A stretch of 64,000 bases of DNA from positions 107,666 through 171,665 of the forward strand of contig ML976714.1 in the NCBI GenBank assembly GCA_010015655.1. The letters are read 5' to 3'. Shown here one piece after another: positions 11,499 through 23,546 of this stretch. Under the pieces are notes generated by a model. The model saw only the letters and a program-made list of their open reading frames with translations, did not search any database and had not been told where the DNA came from. Within the stretch, counting starts at the first letter, position 1; every line of letters begins with the position of its first letter. Both the position numbers and the translations under genes were made by a program. The DNA is from Bimuria novae-zelandiae CBS 107.79 (lineage: Eukaryota > Ascomycota > Dothideomycetes > Pleosporales > Didymosphaeriaceae).

Positions 11499-12043
11499 GG
11501 CGCAGGGGCAAAACAATTCTTGTGGCGGGGTAAGGGGGCCTGTTTTGTGGGCGGAGGTTTGGTTTGGGAACTAATTCGTCTGGGGAGACGCGACCGCGCC
11601 TTCCCCAAACGGTCCGTGCAGAGAGCTGCGCAACAACGAGCATTGTCAAAGCGGAAACGTCAGAACATGAGTTGAAGGCTAGTATTTAATCCATTCGGCT
11701 GTGTAAACGATACCAAGATACGTGTTTGAGAAAAGGCATCGTTGGAACACTATTAGGCTTCGAGAGTCAAGGACCACGAGTTGGACAAGGATACACCACC
11801 TGCTATACATGCGTAAGCTTTGCCTCCTCCCGAGGTCTTCATGAAGTCACATGGTCCTCCGAACTACCAACACCGGGGCAATGCCCATTCCACGTGAAAA
11901 GCCACAGACTTCACCGCGTGGCACATTCATGCAAATGTTCCCACTATACAACTCTTTGAATCGATTCCCATTGTCAATCTACTCTACCGCCATACCCAGT
12001 TCCCATCAACTCAACCAAATCCTTCAGTCCGAAACTGTAACCA
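11499..12043. other. Divergent promoter region
   Basis: Lies between dynamitin (-) and the small membrane protein gene (+). The first ~120 bases, G-rich on the + strand, correspond to a C-rich dynamitin leader. The stretch before 12044 is C/A/T-rich, a likely leader for the small gene. No other gene seen. Confidence 0.4.
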
Positions 12044-12244
12044 ATGCCTAACCAACAACAACCCTCCTTCTCCCAGCGCTTCCTCCGCGGTGCCGGCGAA
12101 ACGAACAACGCCAACCTCTGGGGCCCAACACAATGGGTCGTCAATATGGTACAGTACATGATCACTCTTGTGCTCATCATGGCTGGCGAGGGGATCAAGG
12201 CGGTGTTTACTAGGCAGAAGCCTAGGAGAGGTCATGAGGCGTAG
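12044..12244 (+). CDS. Small single-pass membrane protein, unknown
   Basis: An uninterrupted 66-residue frame with a good start context (AACCAATG). Residues 1-20 are polar with an Arg pair, residues about 27-52 form one hydrophobic segment (WVVNMVQYMITLVLIMAGEG), and the C-terminus is basic (RQKPRRGHEA). The layout suggests a small tail-anchored or mitochondrial/ER membrane subunit. I do not recognise the family. It could be an accessory subunit of a larger membrane complex, but nothing in the neighbourhood identifies a partner. Codon wobble is C-rich early and G-rich late, like other real genes in this window. Confidence 0.6.
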   Translation: MPNQQQPSFSQRFLRGAGETNNANLWGPTQWVVNMVQYMITLVLIMAGEGIKAVFTRQKPRRGHEA

Positions 12245-12818
12245 GGGGTGGATAAAAGACATTGATTAGGGACGGCTGAGAGAATAACGGTGGTGTGCTA
12301 AAGAAGAAAGGGTGGGGTTGCATGATGTGAGATTGTTATCAGGCAATGACGAGGGAATTAGGGGAGCTCTGGAAAATCTGGTGGGGAGCCTGACTTCAAC
12401 AGTGGTGATGGAAATCGTGACGCTGCGCAATGAGGGTGCAATGAAACCGGGTCGACCGGAACACAATGTAACGAACAGTACCTGCGGTAAATATATCCAA
12501 TTTGAAGCGGCACACGTGAAAACAGAAGAGATAGCATATCAATTCAATTACCTACACGATACACCTCGCAAAATACGCACTACACTAACGGAAACCCGAC
12601 CTTTTCAGAAACAGCATACACTGGTACCAAAAAACGCCTTCAAATGAGCTCGCGCATCCCGCGGATGGGGGCGCTAAATACACAAACATGCACTCAAACA
12701 CACATTTCCTACCGATTCTTCGTCCTACTACACTCTCCCTCAAAGGGGTATCAAATCTTCTGTGGCGCCTCGTTTTCTTTTTATTTTCTGCATTGTGGTG
12801 TGATGGCTTGCAGTTGGG
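12245..12818. other. 3' flanking region, no gene seen
   Basis: Convergent 3' flanks of the small membrane protein gene and CPA2. An open frame at 12312-12647 begins with GTG and has no domain-like content. Nothing else supported. Confidence 0.5.
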
Positions 12819-15800
12819 TTACAATGGGCGGCCACCGACGAACTCGCTCCATGTTCGGACCTCGCTGGGAATGCCCTCCTGCAGGGGCAACTTCTCGCTC
12901 ATGCACTTGGCGAAGAGGACAGCGGTCTAATGATCGTTAGCTCATGTCTATTCCCACCACGTAGAATTTGGTGAACTTACCTTGGGCTCCATAAATAGTG
13001 GCACGCCAAAGTCGACTGCGTTCCTCCTCATCACATAGTCCTCATCGACTAACGAGCTAGCCCTGTACTTAGCCAAGTTGAACACGCCCCGAATGTCGTA
13101 CTTCTGGAACACGTCACGCAGCGCCCGCTTGTCTTCCTTGGGGAACTCGATGACCTCAACAGTAATGCCTTCAGTGTTGCTTTCAAGCAGGTTCTTGACA
13201 TCCTGGTTGGCAGCGTAGAACTTGTAGCCAAGGTGATGGATGTACTTCGCGATCTGGACAAGGTAGCCGGATTCGACGTCGCCACCGAAAAGCAGACCCT
13301 CGCCCGGCACAGGAAGACGGAAGTTCATTTGCGATTGAACGGATGCCCAATAAGCTTCGACAAGGTCTTTTCCGAAGCAAGCCATTTCACCGGTAGATGC
13401 CATCTCTACACCGACGAAGGGATCTGCGCCAGCCAACCTTGTCCACGAGAATTGCGGAACCTTGGTTGCGACATAATCACGCTTGACGGACATCAGGTCG
13501 GTAGGCTCGGGGACGTCACGGCCAACGAGGGCCTTGGTGGCCACGTCGATAAAGTTGGTGCCAAGAACCTTGCTAACAAAGGGGAAGGATCGGGAAGCAC
13601 GGAGGTTGCACTCGATAACCTTGAGCTTGGGCTCTTCACCTTCGACTTCCTGTTTGATGATTTGCATGTTGAAGGGACCGGTGATGTTCCATGCTTTGGC
13701 AACTTTGTCGGCAATTTCCTTGACACGCTCCTTGATACGATCATCAAGGTTGACTGGGGGCAACACAAGCGTTGCATCACCAGAGTGAACACCGGCGTTC
13801 TCAATGTGCTCACTGACGGCATGTACGAGGACCTTGCCGCCAGAAGCAACGGCATCGCAGTCGATCTCCTGTGCACCGTCGATGTACTGAGTGATGACAA
13901 CAGGGTGGTCTGGTGAGACATTAGATGCGGCAGTAAGCTTCTCCTGAAGCTCGTTTTCGCTGCGGATGACCGTCATGGCGGCACCAGAAAGAACGTATGA
14001 GGGACGGACGAGCACAGGGTATCCAACGGATTCAACGAATTTCTTCGCGTCCTCATATGAAGTGAGCTCCTTCCAGGCTGGTTGGTCCACGCCAATGGAG
14101 TCCAGGATGGAAGAGAACTTGTGACGGTCCTCAGCCTTGTCGATATCAGCGGGGTCTGTACCGAGGACCTTCGCCTTGCCTTTAAGGGAATTAGCTCGAA
14201 TCGATATTGCGTATCATGGATGTACTCACCATCTTCTTGAAGCTTGAGAGCAATGTTCTGAGGCAATTGACCTCCCACAGAGACCACGACACCGCTGGCG
14301 GTTTCCAACTCGTAGATGTCCATGACACGTTCGTAGCTGAGCTCTTCAAAGTAGAGCTTGTCGGCAACGTCGAAGTCAGTGCTGTAAGGTAGTCAGTACT
14401 AGGCTCAAATGGGTCGGGGATGGACGGAATCTCCGGAGGAGTTGGAGCTGCGCAGGCTTCTGTATAATGAATCCTGGAGTAACACAGCGTCTAGAAAAAG
14501 GAGAAGGGGTTACTTTCGAATAAGTCTCAGGCTAGATAAGATAAAAAAATTAGCACATTTACATCATAGAAGATCAAGGCGAGTAAGACGAATGTGTAAA
14601 AATGGATGGAAGCTTGAAAAATCATCCTGGGGTAGAGTAGGGGAAAATGTGTGACCAAGGACGGAGCTTGAAAGTTCCCGCCCCTGGGTCGGGGATCCTG
14701 GGGTAACACAGGGTGCTCAAAGCTCTACCCCGCGAAGTCGGTCGAGAAACGGGGAAACTTACGTTGTAATTGATCATGACAGTCTTCTTGCCAAGCGCGT
14801 TGAGCGAACGGGTAGCATTGACAGCACACCAGTCGAACTCGACGGAGCTTCCAATACGGTAGACACCGCTTCCAAGAACAAGCACACCATGGTCGTCAAA
14901 GGTGACATCGTGCGAAGAAGCGTTGTAAGTGGTGTAAAGATAGTTCGTGTCGGCTGGGAACTCTGCAGCGAGAGTGTCAATCTTCTTCACCCACGGTCTG
15001 ATGCCGAAGCCCTTCCTGCGGGCGCGGACCTCGTTTTCGGTGCTGTTCACAGCCTTGGCGATCTGCTTATCGGAGAAACCGAGCTTCTTAGCCTTGAGGA
15101 TGATCTCCTTCTTCAGGCCGAAGAGGCTGCCAATCTCCTCAAGCTCCTTTGTGCAGTCCACAATGTTCATCAGCTTGTACAGGAACCACTTGTCGATCTT
15201 GGTCAGGTCGTGGATTCTGTCAACAGAGTAGCCTTCGTGGAACATGGCCTGCCCGACAGCGAGCCATCGGCGGTCGGTGGGGTTCGCAAGCTCCGAGTCG
15301 AGATCCTCGCCGTACTTTTCACCCTGGAAGCCCAAGAACTTCGGATCGACCTGTCGACAAGCTTTCTGGAAGGACTCCTCGAATGTGCGTCCGATGGCCA
15401 TGACCTCACCGACAGACTTCATCGAACTGCCGATATCTCGCTTGACGTTCTGGAACTTGCTGAGATCCCATCTGGGCATCTTTGTGACGATATAGTCGAG
15501 ACTGGGTTCGAAGTTGGCGGTCGTGGTCTTCGTGACAGCGTTGGGAAGTTCGGGCAAGGTGTGGCCGAGACCGATTTTCGCCGCGGTGTATGCCAGAGGA
15601 TATCCGGTAGCTTTCGAGGCTAGAGCAGACGAACGCGAGAGACGAGCATTAACTTCGATAACCCTGTAATCCAGACCATCAGGCTGAAGGCAGTACTGGA
15701 CGTTGCATTCACCCACGACACCCAAGTGACGCACAATCTTGATGGATGCGGACCGAAGCATGTGGTACTCCTCATCACTGAATGTTTGACTGGGAGAAAC

Positions 15801-16846
15801 AACGATACTGTCACCAGTGTGTACTCCTAGAGGGTCAAAGTTCTCCATGTTGCAGACCGTGATGCAGTTATCCGCGGCGTCGCGGACGACCTCATATTCT
15901 GCCTCCTTCCAACCTTTTAGCGATTTCTCGACCAAGATCTGGGGCGACAGGGAGAGAGACCGAGCGGACAAATTCCTAAGCTCCTCTGCGTTATTCGCAA
16001 AGCCTGAACCAAGTCCACCGAGCGCGTACGCAGCGCGAACGATGATGGGGTATCCGACCTTTTCCGCAGCCTCGAGCGCTTCTTCGACCGAGTTGACGGC
16101 GATCGATTTGGCGATGGGAATGTTGATCTCATCCAGAGCTCGCGCAAACAGATCACGGTCCTCACTAGTCTCCAGAGTCTTGATGCTAGTTCCCAGAACC
16201 TTTACGTCGTACTTCTCGAAAATGCCCTTCTTGTTCATCTGTACACCCAAATTCAGAGCAGTCTGACCACCAAAGCTGAGGAAGATGCCGTCTGGTCTTT
16301 CCTTCTGGATGATGTATTCGACATATTGGGGCGTAACGGGCAGGTAGTAGATTTCGTCGGCGAGCACATGCGATGTTTGGATCGTCGCGATGTTAGGGTT
16401 AACGAGCACAGATTTGACGCCAGCTTCTTTGAGTGCCTTCAGACATTGCGAGCCTTGTGAAAGGTTAGTTTCTACCTATGAGACTTATGTGCTGTCCATT
16501 TCGTACCAGAGTAGTCGAACTCTCCCGCCTGGCCAATGCTGAGACCACCACTTCCAATGACGAGGACTTTCTTGACATTGACAAGGTCGCGAGCTCCAGC
16601 GATGGCACCGCTGTTCAGATATGCTTGCGCATTCGGTGCCTCCTGTGTCTGGTTCCACGTTGCAGAGATCTTGGTGAATGCTCGCAACTGCCGGTATGCG
16701 TTTGTTGACTCATTGGACGATCTCAACGCGGCCAGAGGCCTCGAAGTTCGCGAGACAAAAGATCGAGAGGCTGCCGGGGAAGAGAGCGCGCGAAATTGGC
16801 CTGATAGTCCTGGCGCGCGACGTGCCAGACGCCCGCAAAGAGCCAT
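12819..16846 (-). CDS. CPA2: Carbamoyl-phosphate synthase, arginine-specific, large subunit
   Basis: Six exons (complement): 16846-16507, 16453-14763, 14531-14518, 14381-14230, 14179-12981, 12926-12819; 1167 residues. An Arg/Ser-rich N-terminus ([16 protein letters not shown]) looks like a mitochondrial presequence, as for arginine-specific CPS in filamentous fungi. [21 protein letters not shown] opens the first ATP-grasp half. The second half contains [15 protein letters not shown] and an MGS-like C-terminus ending [10 protein letters not shown]. The enzyme makes carbamoyl phosphate from bicarbonate, ATP and glutamine-derived ammonia supplied by the small subunit, which is not in this window. 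Oddity: the 14-nt microexon encoding PETYS is needed to bridge NYN and TDFD, but its donor reads GAAAGT, not GT. The first GT, 4 nt downstream, forces a frame with a TGA. See findings. Confidence 0.92.
14382..14762 (-). other. CPA2 split intron with 14-nt microexon and repeats
   Basis: Holds intron A (14762-14532, GTAAGT..CTAG, 231 bp), microexon 14531-14518, and intron B (14517-14382, GAAAGT..CAG, 136 bp). Both introns are far longer than the ~50-bp norm here. They share repeated words: a 19-bp segment at 14471-14489 recurs at 14695-14713 with two mismatches, a 10-bp word at 14411-14420 recurs exactly at 14686-14695, and a third TCCTGGGGTA-like copy sits near 14624. The introns appear expanded by local duplication. 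Confidence 0.7.
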
Positions 16847-17780
16847 GGTAGGCGGTCAAGCACCAGGGAAGCTTTAAGCTCTATTGGGACCGCCGCGGAA
16901 GGTAAGATGGCGGCAGGTGCGCGGGCAATAGGCTGTATCCAAGCTACAGGCTGTGCAATTAAATGTCGCTGGAGCTTGAGCTCGTCCGTGAAGAGTCAAA
17001 AAAGTGACTTCTTGCGTTGTTCGTGAAATTTATTTGCGGGGAGGGAAGCTTGGTTGCGCCAAATGAAATGATTCGCTGCCTCCAGGGCATCGTCGGGCCG
17101 ATCCCATGGATCCGCGATAAGCTCCTGGGGCTATCAAAGACGGTCGATTGGGAAGACGTCACCCACTGCTGCATTGTTTGGATGCACACAACTATGGGCA
17201 GGTCGTCCCCGAAGAACTCATGGCGTTGTGCATCGTGTACACTGTACCGCATCACAATTTAGAAGCATAATTCATCGTAGCACTGAATACGCCATGCTCG
17301 AGTGTTTGGAGCTCAACTTTACGACAGACCGATAACCGGCGCCGATGCGCGCTTGGGTCAAGAAAATTTCTAAACGCGCCTGAACCATCGTCACGCTGCA
17401 TGGAATTGGCTAAAGTCTACGAGGTCACACGCTACAGCTTGATCTACATGTCACCGAAGGCCGCGCGCAAATCTCCTTCTTTAACTCAGCCGCGATGGGA
17501 CATAGCGCAAAGTCACAGCAATGACTCTTAGTATGAACGTGCACCCAGAGATACTGATGTCCCACTGGACGACCCCACGATCATCCATACTGGTCTTTAT
17601 TTTATGGGTTTGAGCAGAACGCCACTGAGCAGCTGCGTCTGTTTGCACAAAACTTAGCGTCGAATTCCTCCCCAAGTGCGCGGCGCATTTACAAGATCGC
17701 GTTGATGGGTATCGTATGTAGTGGATCATGAGTGCAAGACCCCAGAGCTTTGCCCCGGCACTGTATCCTAGTCGCTTCTT
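16847..17780. other. Intergenic, no gene seen
   Basis: Upstream region of CPA2 and 3' flank of lcl3. It contains no recognisable coding sequence; frames are short and unbiased. Confidence 0.5.
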
Positions 17781-18659
17781 TCATCCAGCCTTCGTCTGTT
17801 TCTCCGCTGCCATATGCCGCTGTTTATATTCTCGCGGAGTCTCCGCCTTCTTCGCAGTCTCCCCTCGCAATCGTCCCAAGAGGTTCGGCTTCGTCCACAT
17901 CCCCACCTTTTGCTCCTCAGCCTTCTTCTGGGCGTCGCGGTACTTTTGTTCGGAAGTTCCAAATTCAGATCCCGTTTTCGCTTCATAAACCGTCGCTAGA
18001 CCATTCTTCAACATTTCCAAGCCAACGTCCTTCCGAAGGAACCATCTTCGTACGGTGACCTGGGCCACAACTCTGTCGTACTGATCTCGTCTGAAGATGT
18101 GCGCTCGGACTCGTCGGTTGTGAATGTACGCCGTGAGCCAATCCATTGCTTCTTTGGAATACGGCTGCGCTTCTCGACCCCAATGGGCGAGCTCTGGTGC
18201 ATCTACACCAGCGATCCGAATGTGAATCTGTGATCAGGTCAGGAAACCGTGATCAAGGTCAAGAAAGGTGTTAAGCCTTAGACATACAGTATTATTTGCC
18301 AGTCCTTCGCGAGTTGTTGGCACCTTCTTCCAAGGCAACCAGCCCCACCCAGCCATCTTTCCGCCCGGCGTGTGGTACAACCTGAAGTTGTCGGCATCGC
18401 CAACGCTAGTGACCTGGCCGAATAGACTTCTCCGACGGAAGAAGTTTGGTTTAATGTGATTGACACTCGGTATTCGGCGTAGGTACGATTTGTAGAGTCG
18501 GAGAGACGCAACCGTAGTGGCTGTTAATGCAAGTGACGCGCCAATCGTTGCCGGGTCCGTAAGCGTAGACGACCAGTCCTGCGACCTGAACCTTGCGGCC
18601 CGAGCCGAGAGGCTGATCTCTTTCTCGTCATCCTCGTCGCCCAACCAGGGCCATCGCAT
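17781..18659 (-). CDS. lcl3: Lcl3-type membrane-anchored staphylococcal nuclease-like endonuclease
   Basis: Two exons: 18659-18288 and 18227-17781 (complement), 272 residues, separated by a 60-bp phase-0 intron (GTATGT..CAG). The start MRWPW is typical of this family. A hydrophobic segment around residues 36-52 ([18 protein letters not shown]) precedes the basic YKSYLRRIP junction, giving a single membrane anchor. The nuclease domain follows: [18 protein letters not shown], the [10 protein letters not shown] core with catalytic-type Arg and Asp/Glu residues, GREAQPYS, and [16 protein letters not shown] near the end of the OB-fold. The basic C-terminal tail is variable in the family. Yeast Lcl3 is mitochondrial and its deletion affects life span; its physiological substrate is not established. 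Confidence 0.93.
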
Positions 18660-20134
18660 CGTTCGTGCGAGGTGGTGTTGTCGCCTGTTTGTTTGTTGAA
18701 AAGTGGAGTCCGAACACTAACTCCGCCCTGGGGACGAAGTCAGCACGTGGCCCAAGCTTCGTCGCTTGCCGGATCTCGGTGGGCATAGGCATAGCAACAT
18801 TGGAGCGATGAATGACAGTTGATCTTAAAGTTGGATGCAAGAACAATGAAAGTAAATCTTGTTTTACAACTGGTTTGATTGATTTACCATTTCTTGAGAC
18901 ACTCGCTGCATTGCCAACTACACGGCACGAGACGCTGTCCATAGACGTCTAGTAAGCCCACCTCCAAATGCAGTGTTCCCCTCATTGGAGCTAAGTTCCG
19001 TCTGACACTAATACGCACATATATACGCTGTAAATACCCGTCAGTTCGGTCAATGTCGCGAGGCTGCGCTCGACATTGAGTTCAGGTCGTTGATGACGAT
19101 TAAGGAAAACCTCGACATTGAGTCTACCCAAGCCAAATGTATCGTACAGGTATGTCTTCCGCAATGACCATTGCCTGCCTTCAGGAGGACGCAACGTCAT
19201 CCAGGTGGCCGTCAGGGGAACATGACCCAGATCTTGTGCTCATCACCACGCACTCGCAGACCGAGAGGCGTGCTTAGAGGCCTGCCGTTGCATGACAGTG
19301 CAACGTTGCAGGTAACGATCTATTTTTGCAGAGCGAACGCTGTCGTGGATGAGATGTATGCGAATACAACGGTTTGAGAGTGTCATTCTTAATCGATAGA
19401 TATACGGTGTCTGCACTAATTGTACCGGACGCTCACTGTAGCGACGTTAGTGAGAATCCCATTGCATTTTGATCATCATTGTTACATTCTCTCGCAGGAT
19501 CACTCACGCGTACACAGTGCGAGCCAGAGGAAGTGCGCATTCCCATTACGTCCATGCCATGATAGTGGCAACATCGAGGTGCCGCTAAGCCTCTTCTCCG
19601 AAGCAGGAATGTAAGCTAAACGATGTCCAATACCAACGCTGTATATTGGTGCGAGCGAAACTCTTATCATCCGACGGTGGTGGGGTGAAGGCTGATGCCT
19701 ACGGCGGGGCTGTACTGTAGTGAGTGACTGTGGGCTCATGAGGCCGCGTTACGGCTTCCAGAGGTTAAGCAACACCCCCCGGTAGAGGAGATGCTTTACC
19801 AGGGACGAATGCGCGCTTTAGGTGTGCGACGGGTTCGTGATAGGCACTCCTCGAAGTAGTCGAAGTAGGAGGTTACGCGCATGGATCAATAGCCGGCTTT
19901 GCAGTGGCCAGGCACGGCTAGCGTGCAACTTTGCATCTCGAGCCAACGGCCTGAAGCTTCACCCACTGAACCACTCATCTTTCACAGAACTCAGTCAAAA
20001 TACCCATGCTTCAATCATCCGCACGGCGCGCTATATCCTCTTTCTCCATTCATCCTCGCCCCCGTGGCTGATTCATTGTTGTCTCTAGTCCAACAGTGGC
20101 CACTATCAATTCTCATGCCGTTCCATCAGCCACC
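18660..20134. promoter_or_regulatory. Divergent upstream region of lcl3 and LSD1 gene
   Basis: About 1.5 kb with no supported gene. The 130 bases before 20135 are C/T-rich and end in GCCACC directly before the ATG, a strong fungal start context. At about 19058-19125 a word CGACATTGAGT occurs twice (CTCGACATTGAGTTCAGG and CTCGACATTGAGTCTACC), a short direct repeat of unknown meaning. Confidence 0.4.
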
Positions 20135-23100
20135 ATGTACTCGTCGCTCGCGGCCATGACCAATGCGGATGGGCTCGATGATGGTCACTACCTATTCGGC
20201 GATGCGCATAATGGAATTCTTCCGATGCCACTGGCTCACACCGGCATGAAGGGTGAAAGCTCAACTGTCACGCCGGCAGCGCTTGAACATGTGCACTATT
20301 CCGAATCGACAGCATCGTCCGTGCACTACGGAGATACTCATGACATGTCGGAATCAAGTGGTGGCCATATGAGTGGCAGGGACGAACGTGACAGTTCTGC
20401 TTCAAGCGGGTATGTCAACGGACTCGGCCAGGACGGCGCGCATGCTTCGACGATACATATCCACCAACCTCATCCCCTGCGGACATCAGAAACGAGCGAC
20501 GGCGCCATCGACCTTCATCAAAATAAACTCACAGGGGTGAATGGAAACCACTCACTTCCGCATGTAAAGGACCATACCCCTCTGAGCGGAGGCAGGAACC
20601 AGTTTACACACACCCCAGTCTCGATGGCGTCAACACCTAGACCGCAACACGACTCATCCAAAGCTTCATCGACGCCTGAACTTTCTCAATCACAGGAGCG
20701 TGACACCGTGCGTCGATCCCGGAACTCAAGCCCGATGAAAAACAGACCTTCCGAGTTCAGGGCAAACAGTTCCATCCCAGCTGCGCTTACTTGGGAGGAA
20801 TTCGCAAGACAATGCATACTGGCTGCCGAAAGCTCAAGGCTGAACCCATTTGCTCTTCACCCAGAGGAGTACAAGCTACTACGAAACCACGTTACTCACG
20901 CACAAGTTACCATATACCTCAACATTCGCAATGCTATACTGCGCCTTTGGACTAAGAACCCTCTGGTATATGTAAGCTTGGAAGAAGCCGTCGGCTGTGC
21001 AAGAGACAAGCGCTACTTCACTTTGGCTAAGGTAGCATACTCCTGGCTAATGAGGAACGGGTATATCAACTTCGGATGCGTCGAGGTACTAAACACTGCC
21101 GCCACCATCCCATATACCAAAGTCAAACGAGGCGCCAGGCGAACAATCGTAGTCGTAGGCGCTGGCATGTCCGGCCTTGGTTGCGCGCGGCATCTAGAAG
21201 GCTTGTTTGCTCAGCTTGGTGAGCAGTGGGTGAATGAAGGCGAACGTCCTCCGCGAGTCATTGTTCTGGAAGGACGGTCCCGTATCGGAGGAAGGGTATA
21301 CTCCCATCCTTTCCGCAATCAGACAGGATCTACTTTGCCACCAGGTCATCGCTGCACTGCTGAGATGGGCGCACAGATCGTTACAGGTTTCGAACATGGG
21401 AATCCGCTCAACGCCCTCATACGTGGACAGTTAGGTATACCATACCACGGCTTACGAGATAACACTATACTATACGATTATGATGGCACCGTGGTGGAGA
21501 AGAGCCAGGATGTGCTTGTTGAAAAGCTATATAACGATGTTTTAGAACGTGCGAGCGTCTTTCGAAACAAACCTGCCACTTTCCGCACCGTCGAAGGCGA
21601 TCGAAACCTAATCTTATTCGGACGCGAGCCGACCGACAACAACGGATCGACCATTGCAGAACTTGAACAATCACAAGCGCCTTTGCCAGCGAACGCGACG
21701 ACCACAGCATCGACCACTGAGGAGAAGCCATCGACTGGCGTAGAGAAGCTGGCAGGCCGAGCATATCAGCTCAGTGCTGGCTTCAATCCGAATGTATCGG
21801 CTACACAAGCTATTCGGAACATGGGTTGGGCTTTGAAAGCTGGTGCACCGGAGATCCAGTCTCTACAACTTGACCCGGTCGCTAGAGCGTCGGCGCATCC
21901 CACACTTGGTCACATCATGGACGAGGGTATCAAACAATATCAAAACGTACTAGATTTGCGACCACGAGATCTGCGACTTCTGAACTGGCACCACGCCAAC
22001 CTCGAATACGCGAACGCCGCAAGCGTTAATCAATTGAGTCTTAGCGGCTGGGATCAAGACATTGGCAACGAGTTTGAGGGTCAACATACCGAGATAATCG
22101 GCGGGTATCAGCAGGTTCCGCGCGGACTGTGGCAGTCTCCAACTAAGCTGGACGTTCGCTTCAAATCGGTGATCAAGTCTGTGCAATACGACGTTGAGAC
22201 AAAAGAAATCGGCAAGGCAGTCAAGGTGGAATGCACCAACGGCGAGGTATTCGAGGCAGATCAGCTAGTGCTCACAACTCCTCTTGGTGTTCTAAAGTCC
22301 GGCTCTATTACGTTCCAACCGCCACTTCCAGATTGGAAACAGGGGGTGATAGAGCGCATGGGCTTTGGCCTGCTCAACAAGGTAGGTCAAGAGAAACCAT
22401 TGACTAGAATGGCTCTAACATGATGTTTAGGTGATCCTCGTCTACGAACAAGCGTTCTGGGAACCCGATCGCGACATGTTTGGCTTATTGAACGAGGCGG
22501 AACATCAGGCCAGCCTCAACCCAGAAGATTACGCTCACCAAAGGGGTCGATACTACCTCTTCTGGAACTGCATAAAGACAAGCGGCAAGCCTACACTAGT
22601 TGCTCTCATGGCTGGAGAGGCAGCTCACTACGCGGAAGCGACTTCGAACGATCAACTTGTCAAGGAGGTCACAGATCGTCTAGACAAGATGTTTGCGCCG
22701 AGCTATGTGCCACTCCCAACAGAAGCGATTGTGACACGCTGGCGCAAGGATCCTTTGGCTCGGGGGAGCTACTCATACGTGGGACCACGGACACAGGCGG
22801 GAGACTACGACGTCATGGCTAGACCCCACGGTCCATTGCACTTCGCTGGCGAGGCGACGTGCGGCACACATCCAGCAACAGTACACGGCGCGTACTTGTC
22901 GGGCTTGCGTGCCGCTGCTGAAGTTGTCGAGTCGATGATAGGCCCTATCAAGATACCCAATCCACTTGTAGAGAAGAAAGTGAGGCTTGAGCAGCCCGCA
23001 AGCTATCCAACATTTACAACGGAGCCTAAACGCAAAGCCGATCAAGAAATCGAGATAGAACCATCAAAAGAGCGATTGATGCAAGATGAGGACTACGAGG

Positions 23101-23546
23101 CGTCGATTATAGGAGAAATTCTTAGCAAATTGGGCGAGCGACCAATCAAGCCCGGACGCGCCGGCGTGAATCCTTTCCTGCTTTACACGAAGGACTACTG
23201 GTACATCTGTAAGAAGGAGTGCGATGAGAAGAAGAGAGCTGCTACTGGCGATCCCAACGAGAAAGCTTCCAAGACGGAGATTCGCACTGCGCTCGGACTC
23301 AGGTGGCGAACGGACAGCGAAGAAGTCAGGAAACCCTACCTGGACCAAACGCAGAACGCGAAAGACGACGCCGCAGCAAACGCAGCGACGTTCAAAGATC
23401 GGGTCGCAAAATGGGACGAGGACGCAGCACGGATACGACGGGAGTATATCCAGAACCATCCACCACCGGATGGCAGCGACGACAGGATACTGAACAGCCG
23501 CACGGCCATCGAGCTCGGGGCTGGGAAACGGCTTCGGCGACTTTAG
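20135..23546 (+). CDS. LSD1: LSD1/KDM1-like histone demethylase with SWIRM, amine oxidase and HMG box
   Basis: Two exons: 20135-22381 and 22431-23546, 1120 residues; intron 49 bp (GTAGGT..TAG). The frame is open back to a GTG at 20096, but the first ATG is at 20135, preceded by GCCACC. Residues ~1-210 are a disordered His/Ser-rich tail. A SWIRM domain spans ~220-315 (ARQCILAAESSRLNPFALHPEE). The FAD-binding amine oxidase follows (VVVGAGMSGLGCARHLEG near 342; EGRSRIGGRVYSHPF) and closes with LHFAGEATCGTHPATVHGAY. The intron falls right after the Lys of GFGLLNK, which aligns with the flavin-contacting Lys of LSD1. Residues ~985-1080 form an HMG box, a fungal addition. Expected role: nuclear, FAD-dependent removal of methyl groups from histone H3 and heterochromatin control. 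Confidence 0.94.

Noticed and set aside
12312..12647. 111-codon + frame after the small membrane protein gene
   Set aside because: Starts with GTG and lies in the 3' flank; no coding bias.
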